Source of the DNA: Caldifarciminota bacterium 4484_18
GTDB taxonomy: Bacteria; Hydrothermota; UBA3073; NMUJ01
NCBI GenBank assembly: GCA_002256535.1
Contig: NMUJ01000005.1
Coordinates: 1 to 21,033 of the forward strand
Length of the DNA: 21,033 nucleotides
Reading direction: 5' to 3'
A program made the position numbers and the translations under genes. The notes beneath the pieces were generated by a model. The model was given only the letters and a program-made list of their open reading frames with translations, made no database searches and was not told the DNA's origin. Each line of letters begins with the position of its first letter. The first letter of the stretch is position 1. This document shows positions 6,101-14,452 of the stretch, piece by piece.

Positions 6101-8123
6101 TATGGTTATGTTTAACAACCACAACGGTGAGCTCACCTTCCAAAGTAGCGGGTAGGGTGAACTCAACTTTACCGATCATATTTGTATACCCTATCCTATA
6201 GAAGCCATTTTCGTGGTAAACCACCACACGTGCATCTGTAACGGGATTGTCACCGGAGTCCATAACCGTTACAACTAACCGCTCCGTACCTACCAACAAA
6301 CTATCCGGTACATCCACGTATAATGAACCCGGTATCGTAGTCCAAAGGTTAAGCTCAGGGTCACCAAACACCGTAAGCTCATAAATACAATAAGCCTCTA
6401 TGTCTTGCCAGGTAACCCATGGCACGTAACCATCGCGTGCCATAGCATGTACCTTACCTAATTCATACACATCATCAACAAACACATGGTGATAGAAGGC
6501 TGTATCAAGCCGCTCCGATGGACCCAACTCCGGTGGTGTACCCCATCCATACCTTGTGTTCATTATCGTAGCAACTGCACCACCATCAGATTTGTTAACC
6601 AACCCCTCCGCAAAACAGTCACCGCCTGAAACTTCGTCCAACGCACCCGAAAAACATGATATCGCATTGTGTACCCCCAGTTTGTAGCCGTTGGTTAGCT
6701 GCCACAGATCGTAAGTCGTCAACCCATCGCCTTCCCAATAGACACCGTATTCGTTACCATGTGCTGCGTAATGTGCAAACCCCACACCGGTGTTGATTGT
6801 ATCGATAACACGTTGGGTGCTCAAGTTACCCCATACATAGTAAAGTTTGGTCTCTCGCCAGCCATCAGGTACTATCTGGCTGATGGCTTCACTCACTACA
6901 TCACCGTTATAACCGAGCCAAGGCCATAGGTCTGCACCTACCAACATGATATGCGTTTGATAGCCAACCTCTATACCTTGTTCGTAGTTTATAACCTTGT
7001 TGACGAAATTCTCCACCTGCGAAATGTCCTTGACAGGTGCACGTCCCACGTATACGTCACTGTATAGGTCGACACTATCTTCACGTTCACCCCATACGTT
7101 ATCGTTATCAGCATTCCAGTCACCATCCAGATCGCTATAATATAAGTCAGTAGGTATCGTATCTTCATCTGGGTAATACCCCACACCTGTTGTTATATAA
7201 TACACATCACGACGTGGTACGAACTCCTCACCATTCTCGTAGTCGGCTTGCCCAGCCAACAAAAAGTACATTGCACCCCATGCATTGTATGCATCGATTA
7301 TGAAGTTACGTATCTTTTCGGCATCATCACTGCCGGGATAATTTGAATAGATCCAACCCGTGGTCACTATTTCCGCAGGTACACCTTTTTGTGTCTTCCA
7401 TTGCTTGAGTGGATTAAATCCATCCACGAACTCATCTACGGTGATGATAACATAGTCTATTGTATCAGGTGATAGCACCGGTGATTGGTAACCCACAAGC
7501 GAAGGTGGTTGATAACGTTCGATATCCTCTGGATTATACACTATCTGGCGTATACGGGGGATGGCTGCTTTAATCGCATTGTATGGGTGTGGTTTCGCTG
7601 GCCTATAACTTGTATATATGCGGAGCTTAAGATACGTGATGAGCTCGAGTTGCTTCGATCTACCCAAATAATGTACCGGTGCAATGGTTACATTGACGAT
7701 ATGGTAGCCATTGACATAGCCATCGGAGTTGAACCTCACGGTGAAGGTTGGATATTCCGGTAGATTGTAGAACTGTGGTGCTGGTGGGATGAATTTATGT
7801 TCTACCGGCACAGATATTGGATATGGTTCCTGTACAGGGTAGGGGGTTACAACACGTGGTAGCACGGTTTTGGATACCTTCACCACAACGATGCTATCAA
7901 CCCTACAGTCGGGTGGTACCAGCAAAGCTGTATGTCTAACCGGCAGATGAGGGGCACCATGCTCTATAGTATGGCCACAACCAGGTAGCTTAATGAGATC
8001 GTAATTGTTATATTTGGTGATCACAAGCTCATCCAGCCGAAAATTGAACTCAAACTCTACCGCACCTGCAAACAATATCCCCGGTATTATAATAAAAAGA
8101 ACAATATAAGCTTTTGGGTTCAT
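3108..8123 (-). CDS. secreted gingipain-like (peptidase C25) multidomain protein with type IX-like sorting domain
   Basis: The protein is about 1671 residues. The start is placed at ATG 8123: GGAGG lies 4 bases upstream, and the adjacent ATG at 8126 is only 1 base from it. A signal peptide (PKAYIVLFIIIPGILFAG) and propeptide-like region (25-220) come first. A C25 catalytic domain spans about 222-600, with His455 in HYAAHGNEYG and Cys490 in AISCFSG, the dyad spacing of gingipains. Next are two CARDB/Ig-like repeats (about 690-925), a flavodoxin/GATase-like domain (about 929-1140; LVVDDG, FISGQD), an Ig-like module with the calcium-type pattern DDGLHADSVANDSVYG (from about 1141), a nidogen-like FGFQFYGDTF region (from about 1330) and another Ig-like stretch. 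The last 75 residues (from PNPSMGK) form a type A sorting domain ending LPSGVYFYRFEADKF...KLILVR. It is probably exported by a T9SS-like route and surface-bound or released; substrates are unknown. Confidence 0.88.
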   Translation of the reverse strand: MNPKAYIVLFIIIPGILFAGAVEFEFNFRLDELVITKYNNYDLIKLPGCGHTIEHGAPHLPVRHTALLVPPDCRVDSIVVVKVSKTVLPRVVTPYPVQEPYPISVPVEHKFIPPAPQFYNLPEYPTFTVRFNSDGYVNGYHIVNVTIAPVHYLGRSKQLELITYLKLRIYTSYRPAKPHPYNAIKAAIPRIRQIVYNPEDIERYQPPSLVGYQSPVLSPDTIDYVIITVDEFVDGFNPLKQWKTQKGVPAEIVTTGWIYSNYPGSDDAEKIRNFIIDAYNAWGAMYFLLAGQADYENGEEFVPRRDVYYITTGVGYYPDEDTIPTDLYYSDLDGDWNADNDNVWGEREDSVDLYSDVYVGRAPVKDISQVENFVNKVINYEQGIEVGYQTHIMLVGADLWPWLGYNGDVVSEAISQIVPDGWRETKLYYVWGNLSTQRVIDTINTGVGFAHYAAHGNEYGVYWEGDGLTTYDLWQLTNGYKLGVHNAISCFSGALDEVSGGDCFAEGLVNKSDGGAVATIMNTRYGWGTPPELGPSERLDTAFYHHVFVDDVYELGKVHAMARDGYVPWVTWQDIEAYCIYELTVFGDPELNLWTTIPGSLYVDVPDSLLVGTERLVVTVMDSGDNPVTDARVVVYHENGFYRIGYTNMIGKVEFTLPATLEGELTVVVVKHNHIPYQTTIPIVPATGPYLVYAGTVIDDDTVGQSHGNGDGMLDPGELTEIWVKIKNVGTDSIVDVTGRISCTDPYMTILCDTTEYPNVLPDSTVMSGTPFVVELSPSTPNNHTFALLLSLEAVVDTWGTEFILDVPEPILTIVGDSLIEPGGDGYASSGEVIALYMKVTNSGTVTAYGVVGQMWSPSPYVAITVDTQRFGDIVPNDTGMSMGSYQLIIAPACPRVYEIPLILTLMDTNPYSHDWQDTFMLQIWAPGEILVVDDGLKADSISLFLKALDTLGYSYDVFKPIRVDTNLLSFYPIVIWSCGWNFPTLTDEDQAHLAWFLDHGGALFISGQDIGWDFNDPNGYAYGDPFYEEYLHARYIRDDTDILTLIGVVGDPIGDGLVLSLEGGDGANNQQYPSEIDTLNGSLPVFYYEGDGIGVIRYADPVNGYRVVYWASGFEAINNAGDRCEVMSRVINWLEGGPWVAWFTVVPQWAQPGDTFIIRTKTYVMGQSEAIDKVKVYVRAEGEVIDSLYLYDDGLHADSVANDSVYGNEWVTYLSADFWLDLSVTDSSGNTTYRRGVGWCSTLLPAMVEVTPDSVYVEVMAGGTVTSYLQIMNTGEHPLTYRIEPLPEFEGSPKPMQVEPPAPADKDGTPWQPGPPVVMGAGGPDSFGYRWIDSDEGIIEFNWREISDVGTEIAGFSDADDDNVGPFDIGFGFQFYGDTFTEFRFCTNGFISFTSSADPWRNLTIPNPSAPGNMVAPFWDDLNFELGGHAYYYSTGDTLIVEYKEVPHWGWNGGPYTFQVLLLANGNIIFQYKDMYPPCNSATIGIQNATGDVGLQIAYNTSYVHDSMAVLIYKGVSWLEVTPRVGEVPPGDTGDVKLTFDATTLDEGIYQARLNLQTNAYNVTELHIPVVMRVTPVTAAELIPNSYRFMPPAPNPSMGKISFMYGVPQTCKVRFVIYNAIGQKVLTLVERTERPGYHEYAGELNLPSGVYFYRFEADKFKQMGKLILVR

Positions 8124-8143
8124 CATACCTCCATCACAATAAT

Positions 8144-8170
8144 AAAATATTGTGGTATTTGTGAGGTCAA
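8144..8170 (-). promoter_or_regulatory. promoter of the C25 protease unit (short spacer, led mRNA)
   Basis: On the minus strand TTGACC (8170-8165), a 15-nt spacer and TATTTT (8149-8144) precede the gene. The -10 box ends 20 bases before ATG 8123, leaving room for the Shine-Dalgarno GGAGG. The same TTGAY-N15-TATTTT form occurs at 12281-12307 and 17287-17313. Confidence 0.6.
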
Positions 8171-8241
8171 TGAAACAGTTGAACAATTAGGCCATGGCTT
8201 GAAAGTTGCCAAGTTAAAATTATCACACAGAGGAACGGTTC

Positions 8242-8916
8242 TCATCTTCTGCTTTGTATCAACCGCCATTCACCATCCTCATATTTGAGGTAACCCCACG
8301 ATTTCGTCCATACCGGTAATATTATCAACTTACTGCCGTCCCTCTCTTTTACACAAGGTGTATGGTAATGCCCTACTACCACTACATCATAGTGGTTACG
8401 AAGTGTGGCCCAGTTGGCTTCTATTTTGTTCCACATACGACGTCTGTTACGTAGCCGATCCCACAAGCATGAGGTTTTCGCCCACAACAGGCCAGCCTCA
8501 AACAATGTCGCCCTCGGTACTATGCTACTGAGCAGATGGCCAGCTTTACTCCTTAACATGAATTTTTGTCCCCGTGATAACCCCTCCAGATTATGGGCTA
8601 CAAACACCTTATTGGGTCCAATATCCACAGCTATGCGGTCACCTACCCACAAGCCCATAGATTTGAGCCTCTCCCAGGGATACATCTCGTGGTTACCCAA
8701 TACATAATAAATTTTCGTCCCCTTGTGTATGAGCTGGGTAAATGCATGCATCACCTCATTGTATGCTTCAGGTATGTGATATTCAAAGTAGAAATCGAAT
8801 ATATCACCTACCAGGAATAGATGGTTCACCTCCCCACGTATCTTGTGTAACCATCGCAGGAACCGTCCATCACTCTTTCTACCCAGGTGTACGTCTGCTA
8901 CGAAATATGCTATCAT
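8242..8916 (-). CDS. lpxH: UDP-2,3-diacylglucosamine diphosphatase-like metallophosphoesterase (LpxH family)
   Basis: This 224-residue protein is a calcineurin-like phosphoesterase with all metal-site motifs: D8-x-H10 in VADVHLG, GD38 in GDIFDFYFEY (37-46), G-N75-H76-E77, H in VFVAHNLEG and GHYHTP near residue 182. LpxH removes UMP from UDP-2,3-diacylglucosamine to give lipid X in lipid A synthesis, at the inner face of the inner membrane. The GDIFDFxFEY signature and the 'Gx-RGQKF' region resemble the Bacteroidetes-type LpxH enzymes, and the usual GNHD is GNHE here. The start ATG overlaps the mnmE stop (ATGA), indicating coupling as third gene of the pbp1A-mnmE-lpxH operon. No other lpx gene is in the window. 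A different nucleotide-sugar phosphoesterase role cannot be excluded. Confidence 0.72.
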   Translation of the reverse strand: MIAYFVADVHLGRKSDGRFLRWLHKIRGEVNHLFLVGDIFDFYFEYHIPEAYNEVMHAFTQLIHKGTKIYYVLGNHEMYPWERLKSMGLWVGDRIAVDIGPNKVFVAHNLEGLSRGQKFMLRSKAGHLLSSIVPRATLFEAGLLWAKTSCLWDRLRNRRRMWNKIEANWATLRNHYDVVVVGHYHTPCVKERDGSKLIILPVWTKSWGYLKYEDGEWRLIQSRR

Positions 8917-10274
8917 TTACCGACACAGAAAGATGCAAATATCCTATCAAATATATCTTCGGATGTCACCTCACCGGTTATTTTACCCAATGCATTGATT
9001 GCACATCGTACTTCATACGCTACGAGGTCGAGCGTAAGTTCATGCCATCCCTCACATATACGGGTGAGCGCTGCATGTGCCTCACGTAGAGCTTCAACCT
9101 GATACTCGTGTAACATCACATATGTACTGGGTTGCATATCGAGCGAGTTAGCAATCGTACTAACTAATTCACTTATATTTCTGTGTTTAAGTGCCGATAC
9201 GCTGACGATGGGAAAGTTAAACCTTTTCAGAGCTTTACCATCGACCTTGGATGGTAGATCGTTCTTATTCAACACACCAATTATTGGCTTATTGGGTAAT
9301 CTCTTTATTGTATCGATATCTTCATCCAGTATACCTTCACTTTGATCAAACACATAGATGATACCCCATGCACGCATGACTGCACGACGGGCACGTTCCA
9401 CACCTAACTGTTCAACTGGATCGCTGGTCTCCCTAATACCTGCTGTGTCTACAAGTTTAACCGGCACCCCCTTAACGTCTATCCAACCCTCAAGCAAATC
9501 CCGTGTGGTGCCTGGATATGGGGTGACGATTGCACGTTCCTCCTCAAGTAGTGCATTGAATACGCTCGATTTACCTACGTTGGGTCTACCGATGATGGCC
9601 AATTCCATACCTTCACGTAGTAGCTTACCACGTTGTGCCGCTTCCAATAGTGTAGCGATGCTGTCTCTTATGTTACACAGACGTTCGTACATACCTGCGA
9701 CCAGCGTATCATCTGCATCATCTGGAAAGTCGATCACAAACTCCAACTGTGTAAGGATATCTACAAGCCTATCCTTTAGCTCATCCATACGGGTGCTTAG
9801 CTTACCCTCGAGCTGTGCTACCGCCTCGTAAAGTGCCTCTTCGGTCTTTGCACGCACGATCTCCAGCACCGCCTGTGCCTGGGTGAGATCGATCCTACCA
9901 TGTAATACCGCACGTTGGGTAAATTCACCCGGTTGTGCCAACCTTGCTCCATGTTTTAGTAGCAACTCCAATATCTTACGTAAAGGTGCCTGCCCACCAT
10001 GTGCATTGATCTCCACCATATCCTCTCGTGTATAGGTGTGAGGTGCACGCATCACCATAACAAGTACCTCATCCACTACCTTATCTGTGGCGGGATCCAC
10101 TATCTTCCCATAGTGTATGGTATGTGTGGGTGCATCCATTATCTTGGTTTTACCACGAAATATCTTATCCACAACTTTGAACGCATCCTTACCCGTAAGC
10201 CTTACAATCCCGATGGCGGATTCACCCAGCGGGGTAGCAATCGCTGCTATGGTATCGTCAATCCCTACTATCAT
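8913..10274 (-). CDS. mnmE: tRNA modification GTPase MnmE
   Basis: The protein is 453 residues, normal for the family. The N-terminal domain (1-118) starts DDTIAAIATPLGESAIGIVR, the formyl-tetrahydrofolate binding segment. A helical domain surrounds a G domain with P-loop GRPNVGKSS (about 228-236), TTRD in switch I, DTAGIRE, and NKND. The C-terminus FCVGK is the conserved C-x-G-K that is essential for modification. With MnmG, MnmE makes the cmnm5 (or related) group on wobble U34 of certain tRNAs in the cytoplasm. I place the start at ATG 10274-10272, which overlaps the pbp1A stop TGA by one base (TGATG); an in-frame TTG just upstream is unlikely. Its stop overlaps the lpxH start. It appears intact. 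Confidence 0.96.
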   Translation of the reverse strand: MIVGIDDTIAAIATPLGESAIGIVRLTGKDAFKVVDKIFRGKTKIMDAPTHTIHYGKIVDPATDKVVDEVLVMVMRAPHTYTREDMVEINAHGGQAPLRKILELLLKHGARLAQPGEFTQRAVLHGRIDLTQAQAVLEIVRAKTEEALYEAVAQLEGKLSTRMDELKDRLVDILTQLEFVIDFPDDADDTLVAGMYERLCNIRDSIATLLEAAQRGKLLREGMELAIIGRPNVGKSSVFNALLEEERAIVTPYPGTTRDLLEGWIDVKGVPVKLVDTAGIRETSDPVEQLGVERARRAVMRAWGIIYVFDQSEGILDEDIDTIKRLPNKPIIGVLNKNDLPSKVDGKALKRFNFPIVSVSALKHRNISELVSTIANSLDMQPSTYVMLHEYQVEALREAHAALTRICEGWHELTLDLVAYEVRCAINALGKITGEVTSEDIFDRIFASFCVGK

Positions 10275-12274
10275 CAAGGTAACAGGTCTTTGCGTTCAAA
10301 TTCGATGATATGCTCTTTGGGTTTATGATGTATATCACAGTATTGGTGTGGTTCAGTACCTGCGATATAGACCTCGTCACGTGTACGTTTACAGTAAGGG
10401 GTGGCAAGCTTACCACTCTCGTCACATATCCTACGTGTGACGATACCTGTGGGTTGTGTAAACTTTAACGTATCATCTGCATCTATTCGTTTCATGATCC
10501 TTGCCCATAACGGGGCAGCTACATTGCCACCAACTGCATGGTTGGCAATCTTTCTGAGTGAATCAAACCCCACCCATACACCTGTAAGTAACCTTGGTGT
10601 ATACCCTATAAACCATGCATCCGTAGAGTTGTCAGTGGTTCCAGTCTTACCAGCAGCTTCACCTTTAAACCCAAAATATCGTATCGAACGTGCAGTACCC
10701 TCGTCGATTACACTTTTAAGTAGCGATGTCATCACATACGCAACCTGTGTCGATATTGCACGTACCGAATCGTTACGTGCCTCAAATAGCACATTACCGG
10801 TACGATCTACCACTTTTCTCACAAATATGGGTGCTTTGTGAACACCATATGCGGCTATCGTGGCGTAGGCGTTACACATTTCGAGTAGTGTCACACCTGA
10901 TGTACCCAAAGCTAACGAATACACTGGCATTAAGGGTGACCTTATCCCCATACGTTTGGCAACATCTACCACCGCATCAGGCCCTACTTCATAGCCTAAC
11001 CTCACTGCTACAAGGTTACGTGATAGCGATATAGCCTTACGCATGGTTATAGGGCCATAATATACGCTATCATAGTTGGTGGGTGAGTAGATTTCACCCG
11101 TCACCAGCGGGATAGATATGGGCTTATCCTCCACTATTGTAGATGCTGTATAGCCACGTTCGAGTGCCGCTATCCATACAAAGGGTTTGAACGCCGAACC
11201 TGCCTGCCGACGTGCCTGTGTGGCACGGTTGAACTGGCTACGCTTAAAATCGCAGCCACCTAACAATGCCTTAACTTCACGTGTATTGGGGGCGAGTACC
11301 ACCACTGCTAACTCCAATGGATGTAGCGAATCATCTTCTATGTCAAACGTCTTGTAGAGATAGTCCATATGTTTAGCAGCTTCCTCCTCTATCACACGCT
11401 GTATAGTGGTATCCAAAGTAGTGTAAATCTTTACCCCACCCTCATATAATAAGTAGCTACCAAATTGCTTGATGAACCACCTACGTACTTCCTCAATAAA
11501 ATACGTACCCAGTTGCTGACGTATTGGCGACCGTACATGTAAGGGTAGCTGTTTGAGGCTATCCGCAAGTTTGGGTTTAATGTACCCAAAACGTGCCATC
11601 TCATCCAATATGTGGTTCCTTATATGTAGCACCCTATCCGGATGTTTGTAGGGGTCGAAATCTGCGGGTGCCCTTATTATGGGGATGAGGGTGGCTGCTT
11701 CATCGGGTGTGATATCATGTGCGGGTTTACCGAAATAACCCCTGGAGGATGCTTCCACCCCGTATAGACCGTTACCAAAATAGATGTGGTTGAGATACAT
11801 CTCCAATATTTCATCTTTTGAGAATTCCTTTTCCAATCGCCATGCCATCAATATCTCACGTATCTTACGGATGATGGATTTCTCAGGATACAGGAAGAAC
11901 AGACGTGCCAATTGCTGTGTGATGGTGCTTGTCCCCCGTAATGGACGTTTATAACGTATGTTCATCCATATAGCACGTACCATGCTGCGTGGCATCACAC
12001 CCGTATGTTCGTAAAAGTGGCGATCTTCGCTCACCAACAACGCATGTATTATGTGAGACGATATCTCATCAAGTGGTACAGGTTCGCGACGTTCACGATA
12101 GAACTCGTAGATAGGGTTACCATTACAATCGTATAGTTTGGTGCTTACCGGTGGGGAATACTCCTCTATGAACTCAGTTGGTGGTAACGTCCTACCAAAC
12201 CCATACATTAGCGCAAGTATTACACCCCAGATGAATGAACCCATCCCCACGCCTATAACTATGGGGTGGCGCAT
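10274..12274 (-). CDS. class A penicillin-binding protein 1A (glycosyltransferase/transpeptidase)
   Basis: This 666-residue bifunctional peptidoglycan synthase has one N-terminal membrane helix (about 5-25), then a GT51 domain with the catalytic-Glu motif SEDRHFYEHTG and GTSTITQQLAR, KIREILMAWRLEK and EMYLNHIYFGNGLYGVE. The penicillin-binding transpeptidase domain follows, with Ser360-x-x-Lys363 (SAFK), SRN and K543-T-G-T. It polymerises lipid II and makes 4-3 cross-links in the periplasm. Four late Cys residues (RRICDESG..., PYCKRTRDE, HQYCDIH) form a C-terminal tail seen in several PBP1A-like proteins. No Shine-Dalgarno precedes ATG 12274; a -10 box ends 6 bases before it, so the mRNA is predicted leaderless. 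It is the first gene of an operon with mnmE and lpxH and looks complete. Confidence 0.94.
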   Translation of the reverse strand: MRHPIVIGVGMGSFIWGVILALMYGFGRTLPPTEFIEEYSPPVSTKLYDCNGNPIYEFYRERREPVPLDEISSHIIHALLVSEDRHFYEHTGVMPRSMVRAIWMNIRYKRPLRGTSTITQQLARLFFLYPEKSIIRKIREILMAWRLEKEFSKDEILEMYLNHIYFGNGLYGVEASSRGYFGKPAHDITPDEAATLIPIIRAPADFDPYKHPDRVLHIRNHILDEMARFGYIKPKLADSLKQLPLHVRSPIRQQLGTYFIEEVRRWFIKQFGSYLLYEGGVKIYTTLDTTIQRVIEEEAAKHMDYLYKTFDIEDDSLHPLELAVVVLAPNTREVKALLGGCDFKRSQFNRATQARRQAGSAFKPFVWIAALERGYTASTIVEDKPISIPLVTGEIYSPTNYDSVYYGPITMRKAISLSRNLVAVRLGYEVGPDAVVDVAKRMGIRSPLMPVYSLALGTSGVTLLEMCNAYATIAAYGVHKAPIFVRKVVDRTGNVLFEARNDSVRAISTQVAYVMTSLLKSVIDEGTARSIRYFGFKGEAAGKTGTTDNSTDAWFIGYTPRLLTGVWVGFDSLRKIANHAVGGNVAAPLWARIMKRIDADDTLKFTQPTGIVTRRICDESGKLATPYCKRTRDEVYIAGTEPHQYCDIHHKPKEHIIEFERKDLLP

Positions 12275-12280
12275 CTTTTA

Positions 12281-12307
12281 AAAATATTTGGATACCTATA
12301 AAATCAA
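12281..12307 (-). promoter_or_regulatory. pbp1A-mnmE-lpxH promoter, predicted leaderless
   Basis: TTGATT (12307-12302), a 15-nt spacer and TATTTT (12286-12281), then only 6 bases to ATG 12274. No purine-rich ribosome site is present. Placement of the transcription start near the A of the ATG follows from -10 geometry and is an inference. Confidence 0.55.
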
Positions 12308-12325
12308 CCTCATCAACAACAGCGG

Positions 12326-12352
12326 TTGACCACACACGTATATGCGTTAATT
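12326..12352 (+). promoter_or_regulatory. possible murB-wecB promoter
   Basis: TTGACC (12326-12331), 16 nt, then TAATTT (12348-12353 if the T at 12348 is taken as first base). It is divergent from the pbp1A promoter within the 141-base gap. It would give a leader of about 55 nt to murB ATG 12416. An alternative -10, TAAAAT (12402-12407), lies 8 bases before the ATG but lacks a good -35. murB has no visible Shine-Dalgarno. Confidence 0.35.
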
Positions 12353-12415
12353 TAGAACAAAGGCATATAAGTTACCTAATTTATTAATGGTGAAAACGTT
12401 TTAAAATTTTGTGCG

Positions 12416-13267
12416 ATGGAGATACGATATAACGAACCGCTTGCGAAACACACTACGTTTAAGATAGGGGGGGCCGCACGTGTGATGGTTATCGTACGTA
12501 ATCTTGACGAATTACTAAATGCACTCGAATGGGCACACCGTGAGGGATGGCCCACTTATGTGATAGGTGGTGGATCCAACCTTTTAGTACATGACGAAGG
12601 GTTCCCAGGGATGGTAATCAAGATGGCAACTTCAGAGTATAGGTTTGACAATAATTATCTTATTGCACACGCTGGTATACCACTGGCAACCCTGCTTATG
12701 GATTGCATGGAGCATGGGCTCGGTGGGATAGAGTTTCTTGCCGGTATACCCGGTACGCTTGGTGGTGCTATATACATGAATGCGGGGCTCAAAAAGATCA
12801 CAATGAAAGATGTCATCGAAGAGGTGGAAATACTCAACAACAAAGGTGAAATCCAGACGCTGAGGTTGGATGAACTCGAATTCGGTTACCGTCAGAGTAG
12901 GTTTCACAATACGCGTGAGATAATACTCGGGGCAAAACTGCGACTTAACCCCGAAAACCCTGAAACCATAAGGGTACGTGTTAACGATCTCATCCAAAAA
13001 CGTAAGCACCGTATACCGTTGGAATATCCAAGTGGTGGCAGCATATTCCGTAACCCAGCCAACGATTATGCGGGTAGGCTCATAGAGCAGTGTGGGTTGA
13101 AAGGGCTGCAAATTGGTAAAGCTATGATCTCACGTAAACATGCTAACTTCATAGTAAATTTAGGGGGGGCAGCCTTCAAAGATGTTTGGCAACTCATAGA
13201 GATAGCAAGAGACAAAGTTAAGGAGCAATTCGATATCGAGCTGGAACTCGAAATCGAAATCTTATGA
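12416..13267 (+). CDS. murB: UDP-N-acetylenolpyruvoylglucosamine reductase
   Basis: The protein is 283 residues. FAD-binding motifs are HTTFKIGGAA (12-21), VIGGGSNLLVHD (about 48-59) and GLGGIEFLAGIPGTLGGAIY followed by MNAG. The substrate domain has FGYRQSRF and the catalytic serine loop PSGGS209IFRNP, then GLKGLQIGKAMISRKHANFI. The C-terminus ends in an acidic LELEIEIL strand that carries the family Glu. MurB reduces the enolpyruvyl ether to lactate with NADPH, giving UDP-N-acetylmuramate in the cytoplasm. It is of the shorter, type II-like class. The start ATG 12416 gives a family-typical N-terminus. The stop TGA (13265-13267) overlaps the wecB start, so the two are translated as a unit, linking muramate and ManNAc precursor supply. 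Confidence 0.95.
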   Translation: MEIRYNEPLAKHTTFKIGGAARVMVIVRNLDELLNALEWAHREGWPTYVIGGGSNLLVHDEGFPGMVIKMATSEYRFDNNYLIAHAGIPLATLLMDCMEHGLGGIEFLAGIPGTLGGAIYMNAGLKKITMKDVIEEVEILNNKGEIQTLRLDELEFGYRQSRFHNTREIILGAKLRLNPENPETIRVRVNDLIQKRKHRIPLEYPSGGSIFRNPANDYAGRLIEQCGLKGLQIGKAMISRKHANFIVNLGGAAFKDVWQLIEIARDKVKEQFDIELELEIEIL

Positions 13268-14403
13268 TGAAGCTCGCCATCGTTGTGGGGGCACGGCCCA
13301 ATTTCATGAAAATAACCCCCATACTCAAGGCAATCAACCGCTACAATGCAGTAAGTAGGTCAACATTCCATACATTGCTTATACATACGGGGCAACACTA
13401 TGATTATGAGATGTCGAAAATATTCTTCGAAGATCTGGATATACCAGAGCCTCACATATATCTGGGTATAGGGTCGGGTACACATGGGGAGCAGACTGGT
13501 AAGATGTTGATAGCACTCGAACGTGTATTCATGGAGCAACAGCCCAACCTCGTAATGGTAGTAGGTGATGTTAACTCCACATTAGCAGGTGCATTGGCAG
13601 CCGCTAAATTACATATACCGGTGGCACATGTGGAGGCAGGGTTACGTTGCTTCGATATGCAGATGCCGGAGGAGCTCAACCGCATACTTACAGATAGGGT
13701 AGCTGAGTTGCTGTTCACCCCCGTACGGGAGGCGAATTACAACCTCATACGTGAAGGTGTACCTGAATATAAAATATTTCTTGTAGGTGATGTGATGATA
13801 GATGTATTGATAGAGAATTTGGGTAAAGCACGTAACCGCAAAATATACAACCGTATGGGGTTAGAGCATCTACAATATGGAGTGGTAACCCTACATCGTG
13901 CGGAAAATGTCGATAACCCTGACAGACTTTATTCGGTGTTGGATGCACTCAATGAAATAGGTAAAGATATACCACTTATATTTCCCATACATCCACGTAC
14001 ACGTAAAAGGATAGAAGAGTTTGGGTTCACCAATATGATAAGCGAATGGCCCGACAATCGTATCAAACAGCCTGCCCTTTATGCGATGAAACCTATCGGG
14101 TACCTCGATTTTATATCACTTGAGATGCATACCACTATTGTGTTTACAGATTCAGGTGGCATACAGAAGGAAACGATGATGTTAAACATACCATGTTTGA
14201 CATTACGTAACCGTACTGAATATCCGTTCACACTTACACGTGGTACAAATACACTTGTAGGTACGGATAAGCAACTGATAATTCACGAGGCACATAAAGT
14301 GCTTACAGGTAACCGCAAACACGCTGATACCATCCCATTATGGGATGGTAAGGCTGCCACCCGCATAGTGGATGTGATTGCTAATTGGTATGGTATGAAC
14401 TGA
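13264..14403 (+). CDS. wecB: UDP-N-acetylglucosamine 2-epimerase (non-hydrolysing)
   Basis: The 379-residue GT-B fold enzyme interconverts UDP-GlcNAc and UDP-ManNAc for surface polysaccharides. Family motifs occur in order: VVGARPNFMKITPIL (7-21), HTGQHYDYEMS, VVGDVNSTLAGALAA, HVEAGLRCFDMQMPEELNR with the following TDR, TLHRAENVD, FPIHPRT and TDSGGIQKETMMLNIPCLTLR. These include the catalytic Asp/Glu/His residues. The start is ATG 13264 (overlaps the murB stop), with ATG 13267 as an equal alternative; no Shine-Dalgarno is visible, consistent with coupling. A hairpin begins inside its stop codon (14403-14421). No UDP-ManNAc dehydrogenase or glycosyltransferase is in the window, so the final polymer is unknown. 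It appears complete. Confidence 0.95.
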   Translation: MMKLAIVVGARPNFMKITPILKAINRYNAVSRSTFHTLLIHTGQHYDYEMSKIFFEDLDIPEPHIYLGIGSGTHGEQTGKMLIALERVFMEQQPNLVMVVGDVNSTLAGALAAAKLHIPVAHVEAGLRCFDMQMPEELNRILTDRVAELLFTPVREANYNLIREGVPEYKIFLVGDVMIDVLIENLGKARNRKIYNRMGLEHLQYGVVTLHRAENVDNPDRLYSVLDALNEIGKDIPLIFPIHPRTRKRIEEFGFTNMISEWPDNRIKQPALYAMKPIGYLDFISLEMHTTIVFTDSGGIQKETMMLNIPCLTLRNRTEYPFTLTRGTNTLVGTDKQLIIHEAHKVLTGNRKHADTIPLWDGKAATRIVDVIANWYGMN

Positions 14404-14421
14404 ATCACCTTTGTGGTGATT
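14403..14421 (+). terminator. stop-codon-linked hairpin after wecB, no U-tract
   Basis: Perfect 7-bp stem AATCACC (14403-14409) / GGTGATT (14415-14421) with loop TTTGT starts at the last base of the wecB TGA. The next bases are GACTTAATC, so it is not a canonical intrinsic terminator. It abuts the -35 box of the next gene. It may stabilise the 3' end or reduce read-through. Confidence 0.4.
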
Positions 14422-14446
14422 GACTTAATCGAAAACATTTTATACT
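14420..14446 (+). promoter_or_regulatory. nucleotidyltransferase gene promoter, predicted leaderless
   Basis: TTGACT (14420-14425), 15 nt, TATACT (14441-14446), then AATAGG and ATG 14453: 6 bases between -10 and start codon. The geometry is the same as at 12281-12307 and 17287-17313. Confidence 0.55.
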
Positions 14447-14452
14447 AATAGG

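Noticed and set aside
9358..9831. 157-codon plus-strand frame opposite mnmE
   Set aside because: Antisense shadow of the G domain; composition is Ser/Arg/Pro noise.
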